Below, piece by piece: positions 8,190 to 17,900 of a stretch of 48,459 nt of DNA. The position numbers and the translations under genes were made by a program. Location: contig NZ_QVMH01000009.1 of assembly GCF_010501035.1 (NCBI RefSeq), positions 1,074 through 49,532 on the forward strand, given 5' to 3'. Position 1 is the stretch's first letter; each line of letters opens with the position of its first letter. The notes under the pieces are model-generated. The model saw nothing but the letters and a program-made list of their open reading frames with translations. It did no database searches and was not told the origin of the DNA. Source of the DNA: Paludibacter sp. 221 (GTDB taxonomy: Bacteria; Bacteroidota; Bacteroidia; Bacteroidales; Paludibacteraceae).

Positions 8190-8969
8190 TTACACATCTC
8201 TTTCCACAAAGGCATCTGCTACATTAGTTATTTTATTAGCGTATCTTTCAGGAGATGATGTTTTCTTATTCGATTTTTGTCCTGTCAAATCCGGCATTGT
8301 ATCTGCAGGCTGCTTTTTATTTTTAATTTCCTCAATGGCCTCATTTTTAGCCGCAAGTCTGGCTGCTTCCAATTCAGCCTCTTTATCCGCATCATGGTCT
8401 AATCCTTTGTGGACAATTTCAATGATATCGCGAGAGATTGAACGTTCCATGAAAGCCTCGGCTATATCTAAAATGGTTTCATTTATTTCATTAATGGCTT
8501 CTTCATCCAAGCCGTTTTCTTCTGCATAAGTTTTCAAATCATTTTCATAGGTATTGAAGTTATCTTTTATCCGAGTGAAATTTGATTTGTATTCCTCTTG
8601 TCCCTTGCGAAGCTCCTCCAACTGGTCATCATTCACTTGGTCTATAAGGTTACCAAAGGTTTTACCTAGTGCATACATCAAGTTTTCACCGTTAGCTACC
8701 ATTGCAATAAACTGAGCAAAACGAGGGTCTTCCGAGATAACAGCAGACAATCGCTCGTTTGCGCCGTTAATTCGCTCATAATTCCCTTTCAGCTCATCTC
8801 TTTCCGTCAACCCTATACGGCCAAAGTCAAAAAGAGAATCATCATCCGGCTCATCTGCTATATCCGGATTGTACTTTTTATATGCTTCTAAAAAAGCGGC
8901 GCGGCCTCTTGGTGTCTGTCCTTCTTCTGGCTGCTCTGTAGCTTGAACTTGAATTTTTGCATCTTCCAT
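8190..8969 (-). CDS. Putative scaffolding protein, 259 aa
   Basis: A very acidic, almost wholly helical protein, rich in Glu, Asp, Lys, Asn and Ala, with a coiled-coil centre (about residues 90-200) and a flexible, polar C-terminus ending in VADAFVERDV. These are the usual traits of phage scaffolds. It is first in its transcription block, 34 nt before the capsid gene, the classical scaffold-capsid order. The 19-bp motif shared with the portal leader lies 71 nt upstream of its ATG. Confidence 0.7.
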   Translation of the reverse strand: MEDAKIQVQATEQPEEGQTPRGRAAFLEAYKKYNPDIADEPDDDSLFDFGRIGLTERDELKGNYERINGANERLSAVISEDPRFAQFIAMVANGENLMYALGKTFGNLIDQVNDDQLEELRKGQEEYKSNFTRIKDNFNTYENDLKTYAEENGLDEEAINEINETILDIAEAFMERSISRDIIEIVHKGLDHDADKEAELEAARLAAKNEAIEEIKNKKQPADTMPDLTGQKSNKKTSSPERYANKITNVADAFVERDV

Positions 8970-9040
8970 AAATCTTGTTCTTTGTATTGATTTGGATTAT
9001 TCTTAAATGAATACAAATGAATGATTTTTTTAAATTATTA

Positions 9041-9059
9041 TTTGCCCAAGATGAGAATT
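9041..9059 (-). promoter_or_regulatory. 19-bp late-operon motif, copy 1
   Basis: On the minus strand it reads AATTCTCATCTTGGGCAAA, identical to positions 29952-29970. Both copies lie upstream of the first gene of a late block: scaffold here (71 nt to ATG), portal there (43 nt). The flanking bases differ, so the identity is confined to the motif. It is probably a phage late promoter or activator site (inference). Confidence 0.6.
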
Positions 9060-9102
9060 ATTTGTAGATTTAATACTACATTTGTAGTTTAAAACTGCTA
9101 TT

Positions 9103-9438
9103 ATGAAAAATACAACAGAAAGAGATACATATATTTTATATTTATGGGAAAATAAAAAATTAAACTTTGATGAAATTGCTCAACAAAAATTACCAAGTTT
9201 TCTTTCATTGAAAAGAATAAGGAATATCGTTTATAATGGAAAAAGCAATTTAAAATTGGAACATTCAAAGGAAATATATAAAGTTTTCAAACTTAAATTT
9301 TTGGAAATCAAGGATGTAAATAAAGCTATATATTATACATTCAATAATCAACCCGAATATTGTCTCCATGAAAAAACTATCAGACGTATCATCAACAAAC
9401 AACTTAAACTAAGAGCAAATAATGATAATAGCCATTGA
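9103..9438 (+). CDS. Hypothetical basic protein, possible DNA-binding, 111 aa
   Basis: First gene of the plus-strand insert in the late region. The protein is short, basic and helical, and holds two helix-turn-helix-like stretches (FDEIAQQKLPSFLSLKRIRN and a later EKTIRRIINKQ segment). It may regulate the insert, but no family is recognised. The DNA is distinctly AT-rich. A TACATTTG box (9077-9084) fits the Bacteroides -7 consensus TAnnTTTG and lies 18 nt before the ATG, though no well-spaced -33 box is seen. The end overlaps the HAD gene by 17 nt. Confidence 0.6.
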   Translation: MKNTTERDTYILYLWENKKLNFDEIAQQKLPSFLSLKRIRNIVYNGKSNLKLEHSKEIYKVFKLKFLEIKDVNKAIYYTFNNQPEYCLHEKTIRRIINKQLKLRANNDNSH

Positions 9439-9790
9439 TTTCGACGGTACTATTGTAGAGAACAAATTTCCCGAAATAGGTACTCTCCTGCCCAAAGCAA
9501 AAGAGGTCATCAATTCGTTATATGATACCGGGCATTATATTATCATTTGGACATGTCGTTGCGACCTGCATCTTACTTCCGCTGTTAATTTCCTGCTGAA
9601 TAACGATATAAAATTTCACCGCATCAACGACAACGAACCAACCAATACAGCCAAATACAACAGCAATAGCCGCAAAGTATATGCGCACATGTACATCGAT
9701 GATAAAAACGTGGGAGGCTTCCCGGGATGGAACAAATGCAAAGAAGAAATCGAAAGGGTGGAAGCTGAATATAATAATCTGAAAAAATAA
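9422..9790 (+). CDS. HAD-superfamily hydrolase, small phage type, 122 aa
   Basis: Motif I is at the extreme N-terminus (IAIDFDGTIVEN, nucleophile Asp5 and Asp7). Motif II threonine is in IIWTCR, and the motif IV acidic pair is in YIDDKNVGG. The protein is a minimal HAD core without a cap domain, like the small BT0820-type HAD proteins of Bacteroides. It probably hydrolyses a phosphate ester, perhaps a nucleotide or nucleic-acid phosphate; the substrate is unknown. It overlaps the upstream gene and precedes the rhomboid gene. Confidence 0.85.
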   Translation: MIIAIDFDGTIVENKFPEIGTLLPKAKEVINSLYDTGHYIIIWTCRCDLHLTSAVNFLLNNDIKFHRINDNEPTNTAKYNSNSRKVYAHMYIDDKNVGGFPGWNKCKEEIERVEAEYNNLKK

Positions 9791-9799
9791 AAATCAATC

Positions 9800-9820
9800 T
9801 TGATTCTTGATTCTTGATTC
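9800..9820. repeat. Heptamer repeat (TTGATTC x3)
   Basis: Three exact tandem copies of TTGATTC lie in the leader between the HAD and rhomboid genes. The same heptamer family recurs inside the giant polyvalent gene. Confidence 0.85.
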
Positions 9821-9837
9821 TCTAAGCTTTAAAATAT

Positions 9838-10407
9838 ATGAAACATCTCTTTATATTCATTTTCATTATAGTATACTGTTTCTGGGGGTTGGAGCTTGGA
9901 GTTACCTCCTCTTCTTCATGGTGGACGCATCTTACATACTCATTCCAGCACGCTAATTTTTGGCACTTAATCCTAAATTCCATTTCATTTTTTATGTTCT
10001 TCCGTGTACTACAAAAAAGAATAAAACCTCAATTATTAGCTTTTAGCTCATGGCTGATAGCCGTTCTTGCCTCCTTTCTCTTATTATCCCCCCTTAGGGG
10101 GGACTTAGGGGGGCTTCCTCTCGTCGGTGCAAGCGGCATGGTTTACGCGATGACAGGTATATATATTGGGCTTGTGCTATCTGACGCGATAACACGGAAG
10201 ATTAAAATAAAAAACAACTTCTACATTTTTCTCGCATGCCTTACCCTCAGCTTAACTCTAAGTTTCCTCAAAGAAAACAGCGCCTTTTCATTACATTTAA
10301 TATGTATGCTATCTGCATGTATTTTGTCTATGCTTCTTAATATATTTACTAAAAAAAAGTCAAATGAAAATCAACTGCTCACATTTCGAAGTAATCAAAA
10401 GAACTGA
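9838..10407 (+). CDS. Rhomboid-family intramembrane serine protease, 189 aa
   Basis: A membrane protein with about six hydrophobic segments. It has the conserved histidine/asparagine signature HANFWHLILNS (about residues 38-48), the catalytic-serine motif VGASGMVYAMTG, and a late histidine in SLHLICML that could complete the Ser-His dyad. Rhomboids cleave transmembrane substrates in the inner membrane; the target here is unknown. Two oddities: a GC-rich palindrome encodes part of the loop just before the GASG motif, and the last membrane segment is duplicated at 10659-10805. The visible copy has a less canonical TM6 (SLHLICMLSA) than the downstream remnant (GLHLICLLLG), so activity is uncertain. 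Confidence 0.8.
   Translation: MKHLFIFIFIIVYCFWGLELGVTSSSSWWTHLTYSFQHANFWHLILNSISFFMFFRVLQKRIKPQLLAFSSWLIAVLASFLLLSPLRGDLGGLPLVGASGMVYAMTGIYIGLVLSDAITRKIKIKNNFYIFLACLTLSLTLSFLKENSAFSLHLICMLSACILSMLLNIFTKKKSNENQLLTFRSNQKN
10088..10113. repeat. GC-rich palindromic element inside the rhomboid gene
   Basis: CCCCCCTTAGGGGGG is followed by ACTTAGGGGGG. It stands out from the AT-rich surroundings and is read in frame as part of SPLRGDLGGL, between two membrane segments of the protease. It resembles dispersed C-run/TTA/G-run palindromes found in Bacteroidetes genomes. Confidence 0.6.
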
Positions 10408-10648
10408 AATCACGCGTAAGCCAACAGCAAAACGAGTATATAAAACCAAATTTAATTATAAAGTTAAATTCATTGCTGGAGGTATAGGTATAACCAACAT
10501 AATTTATGACATAAATAACAAATTGTGTTTATATGTTATTGATAATTATGATGAATATAATATAGCTGTTACAATAAAACCTACATCAAAAAAGAAATTA
10601 TCACCAATGACTAGTTTTATAAGAAACCGTACTGCTCACATTCTGTAA
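10364..10648 (+). CDS. Hypothetical protein, 94 aa
   Basis: A short basic frame overlapping the last 44 nt of the rhomboid gene. It encodes Lys/Thr/Asn-rich, probably beta-rich sequence without a signal peptide or membrane segment. It lies between the rhomboid gene and the duplicated rhomboid tail, so it may have arrived with the event that displaced the original 3' end. No family is recognised, and it could be a non-functional by-product. Confidence 0.4.
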   Translation: MKINCSHFEVIKRTEITRKPTAKRVYKTKFNYKVKFIAGGIGITNIIYDINNKLCLYVIDNYDEYNIAVTIKPTSKKKLSPMTSFIRNRTAHIL

Positions 10649-10658
10649 AAGATTTAAT

Positions 10659-10805
10659 AACTTCTATATTTTTCTTGTTTGTCTTACACTCAGCTTAACT
10701 CTAAGTTTTTTCAAAGAAAACAGCGCCTTCGGACTACATTTAATTTGCTTATTACTCGGAATTGTTTTTTCATCGCTCACATTACATGTTAAAAAAAATA
10801 AATAA
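10659..10805 (+). pseudogene. Remnant of a rhomboid C-terminus
   Basis: This frame encodes 48 residues beginning NFYIFLVCLTLSLTLSFF and ending HVKKNK, then a stop. It matches the C-terminal part of the upstream rhomboid (NFYIFLACLTLSLTLSFL from 10216) at protein and DNA level for about 115 bp. It has no start codon of its own. Its GLHLICLLLG is closer to the canonical rhomboid TM6 than the copy now joined to the gene, so it may be the original 3' end, cut off by an insertion of about 330 bp. Confidence 0.75.
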
Positions 10806-10833
10806 AATGATAATCATTTATTTTTGTAAAAAA

Positions 10834-11736
10834 ATGTACATGAAAAACCTAATTACTTATATCAAACAGCATTTCTTAATTGTTTTTATACTTAACATTT
10901 CAGTTATTGCTATATTATATTTATTTGTTATAAACCCATATCATGAAATTTATGTTCTGAAAAATAAGCATTTTATTATGGCTCATGGTAATAATCTATC
11001 TTTAACTTACCGTTCATTTAGCCTTGAATTTAATGGAAATGGAGAGGATTTAAAATATCATGCATTAAAATATGAAATGGATAGCATAATATGGAGAGAA
11101 AAAAAGGACAGAGGGGAAGATATGGTAATTAAGGATGCAATCGTAATAACTGATAATTTTCCGATATATTGGGTTCTAGAAGATGAGTGTATTACTTATC
11201 ATCTTAAAGAATACTACTATAGCACTGAATTTCATGAAAATAAATTTGAAAGTAAATTAACTATTGACGTTGATTTGAGCGAACATCGAGAACACACAAT
11301 ATTATACAGGTACAAAGGAAATTTTTTTGGAATAAATGAAAAAAAATTTAAGATAGAAATGAATTATACCTGCTTTGATGATACTCCAAGAGGGACACAG
11401 GGATTCCTAATCAAAGCACCTTTTAACTTCGATATTGAAACATTTCCTCCCTATCAACAGCTTTTTGATGAGAGTTTAGTATATTCTGAATCGGATAACG
11501 ATTTTTTGGATTATGTTTATATAAAAGGGGAAAGGACAGACAACACTTCGAAACACGAGACACGAAATCTCGTTATTGCTACTTTGCTTGGAGGAATTAT
11601 CTCTCTCTTATTTACTATGTTTTCAAAATACATTGAAAATTATTATAAGCGAAATAAATTAAAAAAGCTTAATGTTAAAAAAGATATGGAGAAAGAAAAA
11701 TTAAGAGAAGATAATAATACTAACATAAATGTGTAA
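10834..11736 (+). CDS. Bitopic membrane protein with large external domain, about 300 aa
   Basis: I place the start at ATG 10834 (MYMKNLITYIKQ) or 10840. The longer frame from 10762 overlaps the rhomboid remnant. An N-terminal membrane segment (HFLIVFILNISVIAILYLFV) is followed by an approximately 200-residue domain rich in charged and aromatic residues and probably beta-structured. A second membrane segment (LVIATLLGGIISLLFTMF) and a basic, Lys-rich tail follow. The central domain is therefore outside the cytoplasm. It may be a partner or substrate of the adjacent rhomboid protease (inference from adjacency). Function unknown. Confidence 0.65.
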   Translation: MYMKNLITYIKQHFLIVFILNISVIAILYLFVINPYHEIYVLKNKHFIMAHGNNLSLTYRSFSLEFNGNGEDLKYHALKYEMDSIIWREKKDRGEDMVIKDAIVITDNFPIYWVLEDECITYHLKEYYYSTEFHENKFESKLTIDVDLSEHREHTILYRYKGNFFGINEKKFKIEMNYTCFDDTPRGTQGFLIKAPFNFDIETFPPYQQLFDESLVYSESDNDFLDYVYIKGERTDNTSKHETRNLVIATLLGGIISLLFTMFSKYIENYYKRNKLKKLNVKKDMEKEKLREDNNTNINV

Positions 11737-11829
11737 TCTGAAAATGTAAAGGAGGCACTGTCCGAATCCGATTACCTGTTTTACAGTTTACACAAAATTT
11801 GGGATACTGCCGTAATTGCATTATACAAA

Positions 11830-11863
11830 ACTAGCTTGTCTCCCGACAAGCTAGTCTCTTTTT
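11830..11863. terminator. Bidirectional terminator between convergent genes
   Basis: A perfect 11-bp stem (ACTAGCTTGTC / GACAAGCTAGT) with a TCCC loop is followed by CTCTTTTT on the plus strand and TTTTG on the minus strand. It separates the plus-strand insert from the end of the giant minus-strand gene. Confidence 0.85.
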
Positions 11864-11902
11864 ACATGAAAACACAACTTATTTAAAATTCAAAACAGTT
11901 TC

Positions 11903-14900
11903 TTACTCCAACGCATCAACTATTTCATCATACTTCTTTCTTGTTGTATTGATTTTTGCATCCATCCTGTCGTCGGTATATTTTTTCTGACCTTTCAGGT
12001 ACTTCCTTATGTCGCTGACAGCATCTTTTTCAAGCTTCAGTAAATTTTTGTATTGCTTTTTGTTTTCATCCAGTTCTTTCAGCCGTTTTTTAGCTACTTC
12101 CGAAAGGCTATCACGTCCTTTATCCAACACCTGCCACTCCTTAGCTTCTTCTATAGCATTGTTGAATCTGGTCATATCGCCCTCATCACTAAACAGGTAT
12201 TTATCTATAATGGATTTCAACTCACGTTCAAAACGCTTTTCATTGTCATATGCCAGCGAAACTCGTTTGGCATAATCCCCGATACTTTCTCCTTGCTGAA
12301 TCTTTTGGGCGGTTGCTATACGGATACTCTGCGGAACATTCGTAAAATACTGATAAGCCATAGCAGCTCCGCCTTTTTCTTTTATTCCTTTCTCATAGCC
12401 GTTATATATATTTTTCCATGTATCGAAATTAATACCCGTATTGAACTTAATAAAGGTTTTAGTTGCAGCAAGTGCCACTTCTTCGCTAATAAACCCTTCT
12501 GCTTTGGTAGCTTTTACTATTTCATTATAAGCTTTCTTTATTTCGCTGCTCATCAAATCCTGTGGCTCAAATCCATCTATAACAGCACTTATCATACTAC
12601 CACCAAGTATATTATCTATAGGAGAAGTAGCTATTGCTTTTATTATTTCTGCTTTCTTTTCATCGTCATCATCTCCCGTTCCCCACAATGCTTTTTCCGC
12701 AAGCTGCCAAATCGTATTTAGCATCACACCAAACATAACGGCATTCAATACCGCTTTTCCATCCGCATTCAACACTGTTTTTAAAGCATTGCTTTTGGCT
12801 GCTTCCTCATTCATGCCGGCTTCAAGATTCTTTCGCACAAGTGCTTCGTATTGTTTTTTACTTCGGGCTAATTGTAACACTCCTTCTACTTGTTTACGTA
12901 AGTATCCGAAGTTAGCATTCATAAAGGTAGTTAATCCTCGCGCCCAAAGTGTTTCTGATTTTTGTATAGGCGATAGAAATACATCCATAGCAGATTGCTG
13001 GCTCTCATTTCCTGCTATTGCAGCATCAAACAGGGCGCGTTCGTTAGCCTCCTCTTCTGTTAATCCTTGTTTCTTATAAATGCTTTTTTTATAGTCGTAA
13101 ATGGCTCTTCCTCCTGCCGATATGGCCAAACCGTCTATAAATTGATTCGGCTTCATACCTATTTTAGTCAGTACATTAAAGAAATCATCTGCCTTAACGC
13201 CTGCTTTTCCTAATATCTTTTGCTTTCCTGCTGCTTGTTCGCTATTCTGCCACCCATCAGATAGCAATTTTTCGTTTCCAAATGCTCCTGAGCTTACCCG
13301 CTCTTTAAACCCCGGTAAATGGTCTAACGCCCATCGGTAGTTCCGGTAAAGCATGTAAGGGTTAAGATTAGATATCAATCTGGCCTGATATACCGGGTTA
13401 GCTGAATAAGCCATAAATGCAGGGTAAGAAAGAATTTGCTTGAAAGCCGTATTTATTCGGAACGCAATTGCCGCTCCGGCCAATTTACTGTTAAATCGTC
13501 CTGCCCAGCTTTCAGGGTCCAATACTTTATCTCTTTTTGCCTTAAGGGCTATTCGTGCACTATCTTTGAATTTTTCAAAAGCCGTTCTGTCGTTGGCATC
13601 TACAAGGTTCCTGAAATGCTTATTGCTCAATAAGGAGTTCATATCTTTACGCAAGCGCGCGTAAGCATTCCACTCTTCCATTTCATGCCCATTCTGCATA
13701 AGTATATCAAAGGCGTTAGCATTCAAAGCTATTTCGTTCTTGTTCCTTTTACGCCCTATAATTGCCCCTGTCATAGTGCTCGGCAAACCAAAATCCAGTT
13801 CCCGTCCTATCTCTACCGGCTTGGAAATATCTTTCTCATTATATTTCAACGGAAAATAATTTTCAACTGCTGCCATCGATGTGAAAAATACACGCTTATG
13901 TGTATCGTTGTATTTCGTACGTCTCGATGGTAAAAATTCACTTTGTACCCAATCGGCAAACGCAATATATTTATCTCCCAGCGTTTCTTTTATTTCGTCA
14001 ATAACTGCTTCGTCGATAAGCATGTTTCGCAGTTTTTCACGTCCCTCTGCTTGCTTCCATGTCATGTAAATATACAGTAACTCGCCCTTGGTCATAGAAG
14101 CGGTTGTTGTTACGGGAACTAGCTCTCCATTTTCACCTTCTTTTTCAAATGTCTTATAAGTTACAGCAGCTCCGCTATCTTTCCGGCTATCATTTATTAC
14201 TTGGTAAAATTTCTCACCGAATATTTCTTCTGCTTTTTTTGCAACCTCCTCTTTAAAAGAACGCCAGCCTTTTTCAAAATTTATTTCTGCTTGCAACGCT
14301 CCTTCTTTCCCTTTCATCCAACGTTCATACATAGAGCCGGCCCCTATGGGATGATTTCGGTCTAGGCTTTTCAACATAAAATTAAAACTACCGAGCGGTG
14401 ACAATAAAAACTCTTTTACTTTATTATGAGCCAAAATATCTTTTACACGCTCCCAATTTGATAGTTCTTTATCCTGAGCCTGCGTTTTTATTTCTTTGTC
14501 GTATACCGCCTCAATAGATTCGCGTGCTATCTCATTTCTTCGTTTAAGCTCATGCTCTTTTTGCTCTATTAATTTACTCTTGCCGGTATTTATCAGAGAG
14601 TTCAACTCATTGATAACATTATCATACGCCTTATTCGTATATTGTTGCTCCGCAACACGTTCTTGTTGTAGCGATTGTATAATATTCCTGCGGTGTCTGT
14701 AAGCGGCTTTTAGCGCCTTGTTGTTTACCGGGTCTTCTTTTTTAAGTTGCTCTATCTGCTGTGTGGCTTCCACATTTGCCCGGCGTATCTCATCATCTAT
14801 CTGACGTACATTGTTATGCCCTACATTAATGGCAGACAATAGGCGGATAATTTCTAAACTTCCAAGCGTTTGTGTATCTTCCGGTGATAGAATGCCATTC

Positions 14901-17900
14901 TCCGCATTGCTTTCTATTTCTGCGATACGCTCATGTACCTCTGCTTCAGACAAATACTGATTAGTCCGTATATATTCTACTGAACGCCGCGTATCATCGT
15001 CAACCGTTTTTGCTATGGATACACCTTTCTTATTCCAATCAAGTATTTTGGTATTTAATAATGCATTCAGTGTCCGGCGGTTCTTGCGGGTTTCTATGCT
15101 GTTCAACGTTCTGTCAACCGCAAGCATGGCTGCCTCTACATCCTTTTTGCTTGTCGGATTATTCAAACCGGCCAATAAGCTGCGTAATTCTCCCAACCCC
15201 ATCCAATCAGCCAATTCGTTATTCAGATTATTCCTGATATAACTTTCCAATTCATGAGCTGTCTTCCGGGTACGTTCCAATATCTCTGCCTTATTGCCTC
15301 CGATTTCGTTTATATCACCTACTTTTCTTGCAATGGCATTGCGCTTATATCGTAGCTTTTTCAGCGCTACATTTGCGGTATTGAGCTCCTTGGTTATTTC
15401 GCTGATTTCATTTGCGATATTATTTCGCCAGGCATTTATTCGTACCGAATAGTCAAGTAATGATTCGCCCGATTCTATTTCCGGAGGAACTATTCTTTCG
15501 TTTCTTTCTTTTTCTAGTGCCTCTACTTGCTTTTCTGCTGAACTCTTTTCTGCTGACAAGCTATCTGCTTTTTGGGCAAATTCACTATTGCTGATTTCTT
15601 TTTTTAAATGAGCCTTCCGAAGAGCATCTTTTTTCTTTTCAATACTTGCTATTTTCTTATTCCATTCATTTATCTCTTTGGCAAACTCACCAATACTTTT
15701 ATCCGGAGAGTATTGGGGCTTTTCCCCATCCACCTGATAACGAATATCATTATCGGCAGGGTTAAATCCTCCTGTATTATCAGTAGCCGATTTTATTTGG
15801 TTAGCTGCAAAGGCAACGTAATCGTTCGTGGGAGTCGCTAAATCTCCATAATCAACACCATCACTTACGTTGTTGAAAATAACACCATCTTTTCTGCTTT
15901 TTCTCGCATATTCAGCCCATTCATAAGTATCTTTCCATTCTCCATTATGCTCGATGTCACTGAAATGAGAACCTTTTGCGTCTATCACTAAAGGATTTCT
16001 TAAATTTAAAAATGTTTCATACACCGTACTTCCATAACCGCCTGCGTTGTCAAATTCGCTATTAAAAAAATGCCCGCTTTGCTCATCATAAGTGTTTTTG
16101 AAGATGGTAAAATCACTGTGCAAAGTGTTATAATCCTTTGTCTTTTCATTCCAAACTTGTTTTACTTCTGTATTATTTGTTCCATGATATACCACCAACG
16201 GCTCACCATTTGCGTCCACCACCTTGCTTGCGGTTTCAGGAGAGTTTTCCCAGTCACCAAACCATTTTTTAAAATTAGTAGTCCGTACTTGCAGCCATTG
16301 TCTTTCATTCAAATTAGTAGGTTTCCCATTGGGAGCAAGCATGAAAGTGCCGTTATCAATGCTATTTTGCCTGACAGCATCCATTTCCGATATTTCCTGC
16401 AACCTCGCTTCTGTAGCCGGACGAATAATATCATCAATAACATGGATAAATCCGTTTACATCTTTCAATACATTACGCGGATGAAGGTCGGATACAATGT
16501 ATTTCCCATTAGTAAAGGTCGTGTCATTGATTTTTGTATAACCTTTTGACTGCATAAATCCGTCAATATCTTCTTGTGTAGCTTCAACAGCATCCGGCAC
16601 ATAATCCTGTTTTAGCACTACTTCAACAATAGGAATGCTATTCGCTCCAAAATCATATCCGGTTACTCCCTCTATGGAGTATGCATCCATCGGAAATATA
16701 CTGTTATGCGCCTCCACCTGTTCCAGTAGTTGCGAAACAAGCATATTCGAGTTCATAAGGTTGTTTGATTTGTAGATTGCTCCCGTTTCTGCGTCAATGG
16801 CTAAGGTGTTTTCATTGCCCCCGCCACGCATAGGCATACCGAGCGAGTACAAGTCGTCAATCCAAAAACCTTGTTCTTTGGCAAAGTCAACAGCAATACG
16901 TTTTTCAACGTCCTGTCTTTTTGTTATCGGGAGTTGCGAAGAATTTCCTCCTGTACCTTTTCTAAGTCGAGAGGTAAGACCCGTTCCGAAAGAGTTTTCA
17001 TTGCCCCTTCGTAGTTCAGTCTTTCGGCTTCCGAGTGGAATGTCGGAGTCTTCTTGTTGTGCGGTTGTTTCATCGTTTACAAATATACTGTTTTTTTGCG
17101 GATTTTCCAAATTATTATCTTGCTCTTTATCTACTGATTCTTGACTCTTGATTCTTGACTCTTGACTCTCTACAATCTTTTCTCCACCCAACAATTCACC
17201 CACAGCCAAATCCGTAAAATCCTCTAAGGTCATATCCTCAAGCTTAATGTCAGATGATATATTCAGCTTGGCTTTTATCCATCCCCACACCTCATTCAGC
17301 CACTCTCTTAATTTATTAAAGTTACTTTTCCCTTTTCCCTTTTCCCTTTGTACTAACAACGCCCCTTTATCTCCAATGGCCATAGCCAATGCCTCATCTA
17401 CCTTACCTTCTTCCGAAAGATTACTATAAACCGGATTTTCATTTACCCGCTTCCAGTACTCGCTGTCTTTTATCAGTTCAGCTCCTTTTTTATACAATTC
17501 CGAATTATTCTCTTTCGTAAAACTATTCCACAAATGCCCGAACTCATGGATAGGAGTATTAGCGTTCATTCGCTCCGGATTCAGGTAAACTACACCATCA
17601 GACGTAACAAAACCGTAAACCGTACCATTCGGATATTTCATGAACTGAACATTCAGCAATGTTCTCCAATCCGTATCAAGGTCGCTTATTTCTTCTACAG
17701 CAGCTAAAAAGTCAATAATTTCGTTCGCAGCATCTTCCCACTCTTTGATATTGTCAACCTGTTTTCTTATAACTCCTGTTTTATCTGAATAACCCACTGC
17801 CGAATTATCCTTAACATTCACCAGAGATAGGTTATGAACACTACTATCCGAATTTCGATTAAAGTTCCAAGAATGGTCTTTATTCATTCTGATTGAAATA

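Noticed and set aside
9063..9080. A third repressor operator (TGTAG...CTACA) before the plus-strand insert
   Set aside because: The spacing between the 5-bp arms is 8 rather than 6 and the sixth arm base is not symmetric; too weak to call.
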